A stretch of DNA of 64,000 nt, from positions 124,001-188,000 of the forward strand of contig JAFKFH010000007.1 of NCBI GenBank assembly GCA_017307375.1. The letters run 5' to 3'. Within the stretch, counting starts at the first letter, position 1, and each line of letters starts with the position of its first letter. Shown here piece by piece: positions 1 through 7,488 of the stretch. The translations under genes were made by a program, and so were the position numbers. The stretch comes from Alphaproteobacteria bacterium (GTDB taxonomy: Bacteria; Pseudomonadota; Alphaproteobacteria; Ferrovibrionales; Ferrovibrionaceae). Below the pieces are notes generated by a model. That model was not told the DNA's origin and made no database searches. It saw only the letters and a list, made by a program, of their open reading frames with translations.

Positions 1-1
1 T

Positions 2-322
2 CCGCACGGTCTGGATTGCGAGGCCTTCACCGCGGCGGCCCTCGCCCGGGCCATGGCCGAGGCCCGCGACCCGCACGACCGCGAGCACGTGACGCCGTGG
101 CTGCGCCGGGAGGTCGGCTTGCTGCGGGTCAACCTCGACGGGCCTGGCGGGGATCTCGTCCATCGGCGCTGGACGCTCGACTACCCTGAGGATTTCGATT
201 TCTTCACAGCGGTCTTCGCAGCCCTCGAAGATGCCGCCACCGCAGGGTGGCGCGAGGTGCTGGCCCTGGTCGAGGCGCGGCCGGAGATTGCCGCGCTGAA
301 CGCCGTGCGCGCGCAGCGCTGA
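2..322 (+). CDS. SpsF/PseF-like sugar cytidylyltransferase, C-terminal part
   Basis: Only the last 106 codons are inside the window; the reading frame is open from base 2 and the gene starts upstream. The segment contains RRWTLDYPEDFDFF, which resembles the C-terminal motif of SpsF/acylneuraminate cytidylyltransferase proteins. In pseudaminate clusters such a protein commonly occupies the slot just before pseG and is expected to make CMP-pseudaminic acid. Its TGA shares one base with the ATG of the PseG-PseH gene, so the two are translationally coupled. The family call rests on the C-terminal motif and context only; the catalytic N-terminus is not visible. Confidence 0.65.
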   Translation, partial: PHGLDCEAFTAAALARAMAEARDPHDREHVTPWLRREVGLLRVNLDGPGGDLVHRRWTLDYPEDFDFFTAVFAALEDAATAGWREVLALVEARPEIAALNAVRAQR

Positions 323-1767
323 TGGCGCCGCTGGTCGTCGCCCGGTTCGATGCCGGTGCCCGGCTGGGGCTCGGCCATCTCGTGCGGTGCCACGCCTTGC
401 TCGACCTCCTGGGCGGTCTCGGCTGGGTCCGGGCGGTGGCCGTGAATGCCGAAGGCACGGTATTCCTTCCTGATCGCGGCATGGCCACACTGGTGGTCGG
501 CGACGACGATGCGGCGCGGATGCGCGCCCGCTGGCCGGACGGCTGCGACCTTGTCATCGTCGACCACTATCGCCGCGATGCCGGTTTCGAACGCGCATTG
601 CGTGGCTGGGCTCGCCGTATCCTGGTGATCGACGATCTCGCCGACAGGCCGCATGATGCCGATCTTCTGCTCGACCAGACGCCGGGGCGCGGTGCCGCCG
701 ACTATGGCAGCCTGATCGGCCCGGCCACGCGTGGTCTGTTCGGCGGGGAACATGCGTTGCTGCGACCGCAATTTCAGGCTGCCCGCCGCGTGGCGCTGGC
801 CCGGCGCGACGGGCGCGCGGTCGAACGCATCGCCATCGCCTTCGGTGGCTCCGATCCCGATGACTGGACCAGCCGCGCAATCGGGGCGCTGGCGGCTTGC
901 GGGTTTTCCGGCGCACTCGATGTGGTGCTGGGGGCGGCGGCGCCCCATGGCGACCGGGTTAGGGCTGCAATAGCGCCGTTCGGCGATCGGGCGTTGGTGC
1001 ATCGTGACGTCGCCGACATGGCCGGGCTGCTTGCCCGGGCCGACCTCGCGATCGGCGCGGCCGGTGTCTCGTCGTGGGAGCGTTGCGCGCTGGGCCTGCC
1101 CGCCCTTGCCGTCGTCATCGCCGACAATCAGGAGGCTTGCGCGGCTGCCCTGGCCAGGTCCGGCGCGGCGGCGATCTCGGATGCCGCCAGCCTCGCCGAT
1201 GACTTGGCCCAGCTTCTGGATCAACCGGCGACCAGGGTCGCAATGGCTACCGCCGGCGCCTCGCTTTGCGACGGTCGCGGCCTGCAGCGGGTGGCCCTGG
1301 CGCTGCTTCCGTCATTGCCGGTGCGTGGCGGCATCGCGTCGTTGCGCCTGGCGGAGCCGGACGATTCGGCGCGGATGTTGTCTTGGCAAAGCCTGCCCGA
1401 GGTGCGCCGCTTTGCCCGCAATCCTGCCGTACCGACGCCCGAGGAGCATGCCGCATGGCTCGACGGGGTTTTGTCCGACCCCCGGCGCTGGCTGATGCTG
1501 ATCGAACTGGATGGCCGCCCCTGCGGGGTGCTCCGTCTCGATCAGGCCGAAGACGGACGCTTTGAAGTGTCGATCCTGGTCGATCCGGCGCTGCAGGGCC
1601 GGGGGGCGGCGCTGGCCGCGCTCAACTTGGCGCAAGGTTTATGCGCCGGCGTGGATATCCTGGCCGAAGTCGATCCGGACAACGCGGCATCGCGGGCGCT
1701 GTTCCTGAAGGCCGGGTTTCAGGCCATCGATGCCCGTCACTGGCGGTGGCGGGCGGATATCGCCTAG
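322..1767 (+). CDS. pseG: PseG-PseH fusion: UDP-sugar hydrolase plus N-acetyltransferase
   Basis: The product is a 481-residue bifunctional enzyme of CMP-pseudaminic acid synthesis. Residues 1 to about 335 match PseG, which removes UDP from UDP-2,4-diacetamido-2,4,6-trideoxy-L-altrose. Visible marks are RFDAGARLGLGHLVRC, with the GxGH loop and its probable catalytic histidine, and IDDLADRPHDADLLLDQ. From about residue 340 a GNAT domain follows (LRLAEPDDSARMLSW, then the acetyl-CoA loop DPALQGRGAA and the C-terminal NAASRALFLKAGF). This matches PseH, the 4-N-acetyltransferase acting two steps earlier. The ATG at 322 overlaps the upstream stop; the frame is open further upstream but only as a shadow of the previous gene. 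The stop is intertwined with that of the convergent repeat protein gene. PseB and PseC are not in view and are presumably upstream. Confidence 0.9.
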   Translation: MAPLVVARFDAGARLGLGHLVRCHALLDLLGGLGWVRAVAVNAEGTVFLPDRGMATLVVGDDDAARMRARWPDGCDLVIVDHYRRDAGFERALRGWARRILVIDDLADRPHDADLLLDQTPGRGAADYGSLIGPATRGLFGGEHALLRPQFQAARRVALARRDGRAVERIAIAFGGSDPDDWTSRAIGALAACGFSGALDVVLGAAAPHGDRVRAAIAPFGDRALVHRDVADMAGLLARADLAIGAAGVSSWERCALGLPALAVVIADNQEACAAALARSGAAAISDAASLADDLAQLLDQPATRVAMATAGASLCDGRGLQRVALALLPSLPVRGGIASLRLAEPDDSARMLSWQSLPEVRRFARNPAVPTPEEHAAWLDGVLSDPRRWLMLIELDGRPCGVLRLDQAEDGRFEVSILVDPALQGRGAALAALNLAQGLCAGVDILAEVDPDNAASRALFLKAGFQAIDARHWRWRADIA

Positions 1768-2798
1768 CCGAGCAGCGAGACGATTGCGCCGGCCTGCTGC
1801 TGGTAGAACGGCGGCTTGGCAAAATTGATCAGGTTCTGCGGCGTGACCTGCTTGGCCACGACCGACTGCGTCGCGTTGTCGATGTCGAGATAAAAAGGCG
1901 TGCCGGCCGCGGCAAAGCTCAACGCATCCTTCTGCCATTTCGTGGAGGCGCCGAGATTCGGATAGGGGTCTTCCTTCAGGAACTGCGGGACGACGTTGTC
2001 GACCGTATTCTCCTTGACCACCGGCTGACCAAGGTTGTCGACATCGAAGTAGAAGCTCTTGCCCAGGTCGGCGAGGGTCTTGGCATCGTTCTGCCAAGAC
2101 TGCAGATAGATCCCGCTGGTCACTGCATCGTTCCAGTCGGAGATGGTTTGGCGCAAAACGGCGCGACGGTCCGCGCGCTCGTCCAAGAAAGTCGCCTTGG
2201 TCTGGTCGCCCAACACCAGCTTTCCCGTCGAATCAAGCCCGAGCTTGAACGGCACCATATTGGTGGTCATGTTCTTGGCCTTGATGAACAGATCCTCTGT
2301 CGCCTGCTCCAAACCGTTTTGCTGACGCGACAATTGCTTGGCGGCTGACTCCAACTGCTGGCGCAAGCCTTGGTTCACCTGGTTGGCGTTCTGCTTGACG
2401 ACCAATTTGTCGAGCTGATCCAGCGCGTCGTTAAGCTTGTTCTTCTGAATCGTGTTGTACTTGCTGAGATCACTGTCCCGCATGCGTTCGATCGCAGGCT
2501 TGCCGTCGTCGCCGACCGTGACGAAAAAAGGCTGGCCGGTCTTGGCGAGGTAGGCCGCCGACATTTCCCAATTGTCCTTGGGATTGAGCTGGCCGGTGGC
2601 GAAGGCATTGATCCGGTTGGACGCGATGGTCAGCACGTTGTTCTTGCTGCGCTCGATCGCCCCCTGGTTGATGATCTTGTCCAGGCTTTCCTTGGTGACC
2701 GGCGTGCTGATTGAGGTGCCGAAGCCCGTTTGCTTGCCCGCGGCAAAGCCCTTCGCAATCAGCGAGGCGAGACTGGAGCCGTAGGACGGAATGGACAT
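1764..2798 (-). CDS. Uncharacterised repeat protein in the flagellin glycosylation island
   Basis: I do not recognise a family for this 344-residue protein. It has no signal peptide or membrane segment. It carries three clear copies of a roughly 31-residue unit at residues 76-106, 234-265 and 287-318, with the pattern W-x3-A-x2-[LF]-A-x2-G-x-[PS]-F-[FY]-x3-[DN]-x-G. A fourth, degenerate copy lies near 176-200. Examples are YLAKTGQPFFVTV, TLADLGKSFYFDV and SFAAAGTPFYLDI. A Gln/Leu-rich stretch at about 116-172 may be helical or coiled coil. The ATG is preceded by AGAAGGGAG. It is divergent from pseI and converges on pseGH, ending in a CTAG where both stop codons overlap. Base composition looks less GC-rich than its neighbours. 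A surface or flagellum-linked role is only a guess from location. Confidence 0.75.
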   Translation of the reverse strand: MSIPSYGSSLASLIAKGFAAGKQTGFGTSISTPVTKESLDKIINQGAIERSKNNVLTIASNRINAFATGQLNPKDNWEMSAAYLAKTGQPFFVTVGDDGKPAIERMRDSDLSKYNTIQKNKLNDALDQLDKLVVKQNANQVNQGLRQQLESAAKQLSRQQNGLEQATEDLFIKAKNMTTNMVPFKLGLDSTGKLVLGDQTKATFLDERADRRAVLRQTISDWNDAVTSGIYLQSWQNDAKTLADLGKSFYFDVDNLGQPVVKENTVDNVVPQFLKEDPYPNLGASTKWQKDALSFAAAGTPFYLDIDNATQSVVAKQVTPQNLINFAKPPFYQQQAGAIVSLLG

Positions 2799-3002
2799 CG
2801 GGCTACTCCCTTCTGAAGCTGCCGTTCACGAAATCGGAAACTCGCGACCTAAACCACGGTTCGCACGCTTTCGGTTCTGAAAGCAATGACTAGACGATAT
2901 AATGCCGGAATTCCGCGCGTTTGTCGACCTGTTCAAATTTCGGCAAAGCCCGAATTTCCGGGTGATAGACTGCGGATAGTGCCTCGGACGGAAGAGTTGA
3001 GC

Positions 3003-4079
3003 ATGACCGGTTCCTCGCCCGAAATCTTCATTGCCGGCCGGCGGATCGCTGCCGACGCGCCGCCCTTTGTCATCGCCGAGCTGTCGGGAAACCATAACGG
3101 CGACATCGAGCGCGCCTTTGCCATCATGGAAGCCGCCGCGGCGGCCGGCGCCTCGGCCGTCAAGTTGCAGACTTATACGGCCGATACCATCACAATCGAC
3201 CACGACGGCCCCGGCTTCGTCATAGAGAGCGGTCCGTGGGCCGGGCGCCGGCTGCACGATCTCTATGCCGAGGCCCATACCCCCTGGTCCTGGCACGAAC
3301 CGTTGTTCGCCAAGGCGAAGACGCTGGGACTTGCCGTATTCGCCAGCGTGTTCGATGAGACCTCGATCGATTTCCTGGAGGATCTGGGGTGCCCCGCCTA
3401 CAAGATCGCCTCGTTCGAGATCGTCGACCTGCCGCTGATCGCCCGGGCGGCCGCCACGGGCAAGCCCCTGATCATTTCGACCGGCATGGCGGGCCTTGGC
3501 GATATCGAGGCGGCAGTCTCAGCCGCGCGGGCTGCCGGCGCGCGCGATCTGGTTCTGCTTCACTGCGTCAGCGGCTATCCAACCCCGGCGGCCGAAGCCA
3601 ACCTGGCGACGATCGGCCATCTCGGCCGGGCCTTCGATACCATCGTCGGCCTTTCCGATCACACGCTTGGCGTCGCCGTGTCGGTGGCGGCGGTGGCGCT
3701 CGGGGCGGCGGTGATCGAGAAACACGTGACGCTGCGCCGGGCCGACGGCGGCCCCGATGCGGGCTTCAGCCTCGAGCCGGAGGAACTGTCGCTGCTCTGC
3801 GCCGCGACGGCCGATGCCTGGGCGGCCCGTGGCACGGTGATGTATGGCAACAAGCCGAGCGAGGCGGCGAGCCGCCAGTTCCGTCGATCGCTCTATGCAG
3901 TGCGCGATATCAAGGCAGGGGAGGCACTGACCGCAGATAATGTCCGGTCGATCCGGCCGGGGTTCGGCCTTGCGCCCAAATACCTGCCGCGGGTGCTCGG
4001 GTCACGTGCATTGCAAGATATTGCAAAGGGGACGCCGCTGGGCTGGAAAATGATCGCGGAAGCCGGGCCGAACGGCTAA
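3003..4079 (+). CDS. pseI: Pseudaminic acid synthase PseI
   Basis: The 358-residue product belongs to the NeuB/PseI sialic acid synthase family, which condenses a 2,4-diacetamido hexose with phosphoenolpyruvate. The N-terminal TIM barrel shows FVIAELSGNHNGD, AVKLQTYTADTITID, HTPWSWHEPL, PAYKIASFEIVDLPLI and LIISTGMAG. These are closer to PseI than to NeuB or LegI, because the TADTITID and SFEIVD signatures mark the pseudaminate branch. A C-terminal SAF (antifreeze-like) domain starts at about residue 285 (SLYAVRDIKAGEALT). I chose the ATG at 3003 because homology begins there and GGAAGAG lies just upstream; the frame stays open to 2886. The gene stands alone, divergent from the repeat protein gene. 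Confidence 0.92.
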   Translation: MTGSSPEIFIAGRRIAADAPPFVIAELSGNHNGDIERAFAIMEAAAAAGASAVKLQTYTADTITIDHDGPGFVIESGPWAGRRLHDLYAEAHTPWSWHEPLFAKAKTLGLAVFASVFDETSIDFLEDLGCPAYKIASFEIVDLPLIARAAATGKPLIISTGMAGLGDIEAAVSAARAAGARDLVLLHCVSGYPTPAAEANLATIGHLGRAFDTIVGLSDHTLGVAVSVAAVALGAAVIEKHVTLRRADGGPDAGFSLEPEELSLLCAATADAWAARGTVMYGNKPSEAASRQFRRSLYAVRDIKAGEALTADNVRSIRPGFGLAPKYLPRVLGSRALQDIAKGTPLGWKMIAEAGPNG

Positions 4080-4210
4080 CATCCCGGTTGCACGGATGCT
4101 CCTTATGGTTCATCCGATATATTAGCGGTGCGCAGGGTTCGATCGATCGGTCCGTTAGGCTGCTGCGGGCCGCTTGAGACGTGAGAGACCAGAAGGTTCC
4201 GGAGGGGTAG

Positions 4211-4666
4211 ATGACCACAGGCTATGCGAAGTCCCAGGAAGCGTCGCTCGGCAGCGGCCCGCCGCAGCTGACCGAGTCGTGGGCGCTGACCACGGCCGCC
4301 CGCAAGATGCTTGAGGCCAAGGAACGCCCCGACGACATCGACGGCCTGACCCAGGCCGTGCGCATCAACTGGCGGCTGTGGACGATTTTCCAGGCCGAAC
4401 TGATCGAGCCGACCAGCCCGATGCCGGCGGATATCAGGAGCAACCTGCTCAGCCTCGCCGCCTTCGTCGACAAGCAATCGACCTCGATTCTCGGCGATCC
4501 GAAGCCGGAAAAGCTCGATGTGCTGATCAACATCAATCGCCAGATCGCGGCTGGCTTGGCCGAATCCGGTCGCCGCCAGCAGGAGGGTGATGCCGCCGCG
4601 CGCAACGCCGCCCAGCAGCAGACGCCGGCCGGCGCAGCGACCACGTCGCGCGATACCCGCGCCTGA
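4211..4666 (+). CDS. flaF: Flagellar biosynthesis regulator FlaF
   Basis: The 151-residue protein matches FlaF, an alphaproteobacterial regulator required for flagellin synthesis or export. The core motif is present: ESWALTTAARKMLEA, then AVRINWRLWTIFQAEL, LPA-like MPADIRSNLLSLAAFVD and KQ. The C-terminal 30 residues are a low-complexity Gln/Ala/Thr tail. A strong ribosome binding site (GGAGGGG) lies just before the ATG. It is followed after 42 bases by flbT, the usual partner, with which it acts in opposition in Caulobacter: FlaF promotes flagellin translation and FlbT represses it. Confidence 0.88.
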   Translation: MTTGYAKSQEASLGSGPPQLTESWALTTAARKMLEAKERPDDIDGLTQAVRINWRLWTIFQAELIEPTSPMPADIRSNLLSLAAFVDKQSTSILGDPKPEKLDVLININRQIAAGLAESGRRQQEGDAAARNAAQQQTPAGAATTSRDTRA

Positions 4667-4708
4667 TCGACGGATGTCACTAACCCCCTCGCGTTCCGGT
4701 ACCATGCG

Positions 4709-5107
4709 ATGCCTCTGACGCTGAAACTGAAGAACGGGCAGAAGGTCATCATCAACGGCGCGGTGATCGAGAATTCGGGGCCCCCGGCAACGATGGTGGT
4801 GCACAACACTGCCAATATTCTGCGGGACAAGGACGTACTGACCGAGCAAGAGGCAAAGAGTCCCGCCTCGCTCGTCTACTATGCCCTGCAATGCGCCTAT
4901 CTGTTTGAGGACAATCGCGTCGAATTCCTCGAGCGTTTCGAGCAATTGCTGCGCGACTACGTGGGGGCGGCGCCATCGGCCACGCCGCTCGCCATCGATA
5001 TTCTGACCCTCGCCGGGCAGGGCGACCTCTACGGCGCGTTACGCACCGCGCGCAAGCTGCGTGAGCACGAAGAGGAGCGTATGGGGGCGATGCTGCGCAG
5101 CATCTGA
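4709..5107 (+). CDS. flbT: Flagellin translation repressor FlbT
   Basis: The 132-residue protein matches FlbT, which in Caulobacter binds the 5' leader of flagellin mRNA and limits its translation and stability until hooks are complete. Family signatures visible are LTLKLKNGQKVIINGAVIEN near the N-terminus and TEQEAKSPASLVYYALQCAYL in the middle, followed by a helical C-terminus (GDLYGALRTARKLREHE). It lies directly downstream of flaF in the conserved order. The target here would be the flagellin gene 5 kb away, which has a long possible leader. Confidence 0.9.
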   Translation: MPLTLKLKNGQKVIINGAVIENSGPPATMVVHNTANILRDKDVLTEQEAKSPASLVYYALQCAYLFEDNRVEFLERFEQLLRDYVGAAPSATPLAIDILTLAGQGDLYGALRTARKLREHEEERMGAMLRSI

Positions 5108-5140
5108 CGGCCGAAGCGCCGCCGCGACGACCGGCAGAGC

Positions 5141-5355
5141 ATGATCGACGACCTGTCCGCCGAACGTTCGAACGCAATTTCGCCGCGTTCGCCGACGCCC
5201 TGCCCGAACTTCATGCCGTTCTCGCCGCGATCGACGCGTCGGCGCCGCTTATCCTCACTAAGCCCGGCGAACCAGGCGACATCCCTGCTCTATGGCGGCC
5301 GGGCGCCACGGCCGCTCCGGCCGAGATGGCGGAGGCGTCGCGGTGCGGACGCTGA
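5141..5355 (+). pseudogene. Frameshifted relic resembling the N-terminus of a Maf/DUF115 protein
   Basis: The 416-base stretch between flbT and the convergent Maf gene has no intact gene. An ATG at 5141 opens MIDDLSAER, after which the convincing frame shifts at about 5165 to one reading TFERNFAAFADALPELHAVL and, from 5254, TKPGEPGDIPALW, ending at a TGA at 5353-5355. This aligns by eye with the start of the Maf paralogues downstream (LFLRNMEKLAEVAPDLHGLI ... DPGNADDIN). Shared features are the F/L-x-R-N motif, the P-x-LH motif and the PG-x-x-x-DI motif. I read it as the decayed start of a fifth Maf gene. Alternatives are an unrelated small gene or a sequencing frameshift; the missing 500 or more residues argue against a simple error. 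Confidence 0.4.
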
Positions 5356-5523
5356 CCAAGGAATCGATCATCGTCACGGTCCAGACGGCTTTTCGTCATG
5401 CCATCGGCCACGATCAGGTTGCCGATGCCCGGCTGCTTGACTCACGGTGACGGCCTCCAAGGAATCCCTGGCGCGCATGGGGCCGGGCTGAAGCGGACGA
5501 TTGCGGCGATCGCCTGACAGGTC
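5356..5523. other. Short coding-like stretch of unknown origin between relic and maf gene
   Basis: After the relic, a third frame with a possible GTG at 5343 reads RTLTKESIIVTVQTAF and runs to a TGA at 5448-5450. Its composition looks coding, but it is only 35 codons long, lacks a ribosome binding site and matches nothing I know. It may be a further frameshifted piece of the same decayed gene. From 5451 to 5523 nothing is recognisable, and no T-rich terminator hairpin is visible before the end of the convergent maf gene. Confidence 0.25.
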
Positions 5524-7488
5524 TCAGGCCGCAGCGCCGGTCGCGTCGAGCTCGGCGATGAAGCCGTCGTACAACTCGTGAATGTCGACGATGATCTTAT
5601 CCAGCGTCTCGTCCAACCGATTGAGCAACTCCTCCATGAAACCGCGACGCAGGTCGACGTCCAGGCGATGGGCGAAGAAGTAAGCGAACTGCAACACCAT
5701 CATCATCGAACCAAGAGTGACGGCCGCGATCAGTTCAGCATCCGCAAAGTTGCCCTTCCGATCCAGACGAGCGGCAATCGCATCATAGAGCTTAAAGAAG
5801 TCCCACTGCTCCTCACGCGCCTGGACAGTGATTTCATTGAGCTTTTCACGCCAGGCAGCAAAGTTCTCCTTTGCCTCGACGATCCGCTCGCGCTTCAGCA
5901 AATCGCGGGGGGAGCAGGCCGAGACTTCCTTGCCGATCTGCGCAAGATCGTTCTGATTGGACGGCAGGCCTTCGGCCTGCGTCGCGAACTGGGTCGGCAG
6001 CAACGGTGCCGTGCCCACGATCTTGATGCCGTCGCTGCAGTTGAAGAACTGGCGATCGGGAAAACCCTTCAGCAGGTTCTGCAGCATGGTGCGCGCCCAT
6101 AGCAGGATGCTGTTAGTGAACGCCTTGCCGCCGAAATTCGCCGGCAGCTCGATCTTCATCGGCTCGATCAGCCGGGTGTAGGTCTTCGTCCACTCCTTGT
6201 TGTAGACGGCATCCTTGGCGTGGTGGACATCCTTGCGGCGCGAGCCCAGGTCGACGCCGACGAAGTAGATGCGGCGGAAGCCGAGCATCACCGCGATCCG
6301 AGTGCCCAGGTTCGAGACGTTGGGGGCGCCGCCATAGACTGCCTTGTCCAGGCTCCCGAACAGGATGGTCGAGGACAGCGCGTCGCGGAAATAGAGCATG
6401 CGCTTGCCGAACATGCCGGGGACGCGCGGATCTACCGTGGTCGTCGCGATCAGCGTAATGCCGCTGAGGTCGAATTCCTGCGACAGCGGTTCGAGATGCT
6501 CGAAGACGGCGGGAACATTCTCCAGCTCGCAGTGATAGTGCGGCACGATGCCGTTGCGCAACAGGACGCGCAGCGTGGTGCCGCAGGAGAGCAAGACGAC
6601 CTTGTCGCGCAATTTCCGGATCAGCTCGAACGACCGGTCGATCGACGGGCCCGAACCCAGGATCAGGATCGGCGTCTCCTTCAGCAGGCGGGGGGCGGGT
6701 TCCAGCAGGTCGAAATCGTAGCGGATCAGATTCTGGAACGTGTTCCGCATCATGATGATTTCGTCTTCGAAGAACCCCTTGGAGATCAACTGAAGGGGTA
6801 TCTGCTTGACGAAATGGTCGAATGCACCATCGAGCAGGAACGAGGAATAGTGCCGGTAGATGTAGGAACCGTCGACCAGGCCGAAGTCAATATTGCGCAG
6901 GTGGTAATGTACCGCTTGGCCGATTTCGTCAGGGTTGTCGCCGATATAGAAGGTAAGCTTGCCGCCGTTCTCGTCGATCTTCGCGAAGATCCTGGTCCAG
7001 TCGACGAAATAAAGACTATGATAGATGAATTCCGGAAATTGCTCGACGATCACGAGATTGCGGAATTCGAATTCACTGGCCAGCCGGTTGAGATGCAGGC
7101 CCAGACCTACGCCGAACACGATCATGAAGCCCGTCTTTTCCCGGGGCAGCATGTGCACGTCGCTGATGTTCTCGGCTTTGAAATGCCGGAAGATGCCCTT
7201 CTGCACGATATGAGGTAGCCGCGATACCTCCTTCGGTTCGCGCGGCAGCGTCAGGTTCAGGCGATCGGGCCGCTTGATGTAGCGGGCCCATTGCTCTTCC
7301 AGATAGGCTTCAGCGCCACCTTCGTAGAAGGCCGTATGGCCGAGATCGAGGTTCAGTGCCGGGCCGCCCTCCATGCCGACAATGCGCGAGGCCGACAGAA
7401 CTGTCGTGATCTGCTCGTAGACGCGCGGATAACGTTCCTTGACGGCCGCCAGATTGGCGGCCAGCAGGGTATCGCTGGCGGCCGGCAT
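5524..7488 (-). CDS. Maf/DUF115 flagellin nonulosonate transferase (copy 1)
   Basis: The 654-residue protein belongs to the motility accessory factor (Maf) family, with the 6-hydroxymethylpterin pyrophosphokinase MptE-like (DUF115) core. Maf proteins transfer pseudaminic or legionaminic acid from the CMP sugar to flagellin in the cytoplasm. The nucleotide-binding signature ILGSGPSIDRSFELIRKL is near residue 275, followed by LSCGTTLRVLLRNGIVPHYH and the FVGVDLGSRR motif. The ATG at 7488 overlaps the stop of the upstream TPR glycosyltransferase by one base; a TTG three bases earlier is less likely. It is clearly more divergent from copies 2-4 than they are from one another. Its position beside the pse genes suggests a pseudaminate donor, which is inference. 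Confidence 0.85.
   Translation of the reverse strand: MPAASDTLLAANLAAVKERYPRVYEQITTVLSASRIVGMEGGPALNLDLGHTAFYEGGAEAYLEEQWARYIKRPDRLNLTLPREPKEVSRLPHIVQKGIFRHFKAENISDVHMLPREKTGFMIVFGVGLGLHLNRLASEFEFRNLVIVEQFPEFIYHSLYFVDWTRIFAKIDENGGKLTFYIGDNPDEIGQAVHYHLRNIDFGLVDGSYIYRHYSSFLLDGAFDHFVKQIPLQLISKGFFEDEIIMMRNTFQNLIRYDFDLLEPAPRLLKETPILILGSGPSIDRSFELIRKLRDKVVLLSCGTTLRVLLRNGIVPHYHCELENVPAVFEHLEPLSQEFDLSGITLIATTTVDPRVPGMFGKRMLYFRDALSSTILFGSLDKAVYGGAPNVSNLGTRIAVMLGFRRIYFVGVDLGSRRKDVHHAKDAVYNKEWTKTYTRLIEPMKIELPANFGGKAFTNSILLWARTMLQNLLKGFPDRQFFNCSDGIKIVGTAPLLPTQFATQAEGLPSNQNDLAQIGKEVSACSPRDLLKRERIVEAKENFAAWREKLNEITVQAREEQWDFFKLYDAIAARLDRKGNFADAELIAAVTLGSMMMVLQFAYFFAHRLDVDLRRGFMEELLNRLDETLDKIIVDIHELYDGFIAELDATGAAA

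Noticed and set aside
1764-1767. CTAG shared by the stop codons of pseGH and the repeat protein gene as a special signal
   Set aside because: It is simply the tightest convergent arrangement of two TAG stops; nothing suggests a function beyond compact packing.
5343-5450. Separate small gene of 35 codons starting at GTG 5343
   Set aside because: There is no ribosome binding site, no recognisable family, and it sits inside an apparently decaying region. It is listed only as a coding-like stretch.
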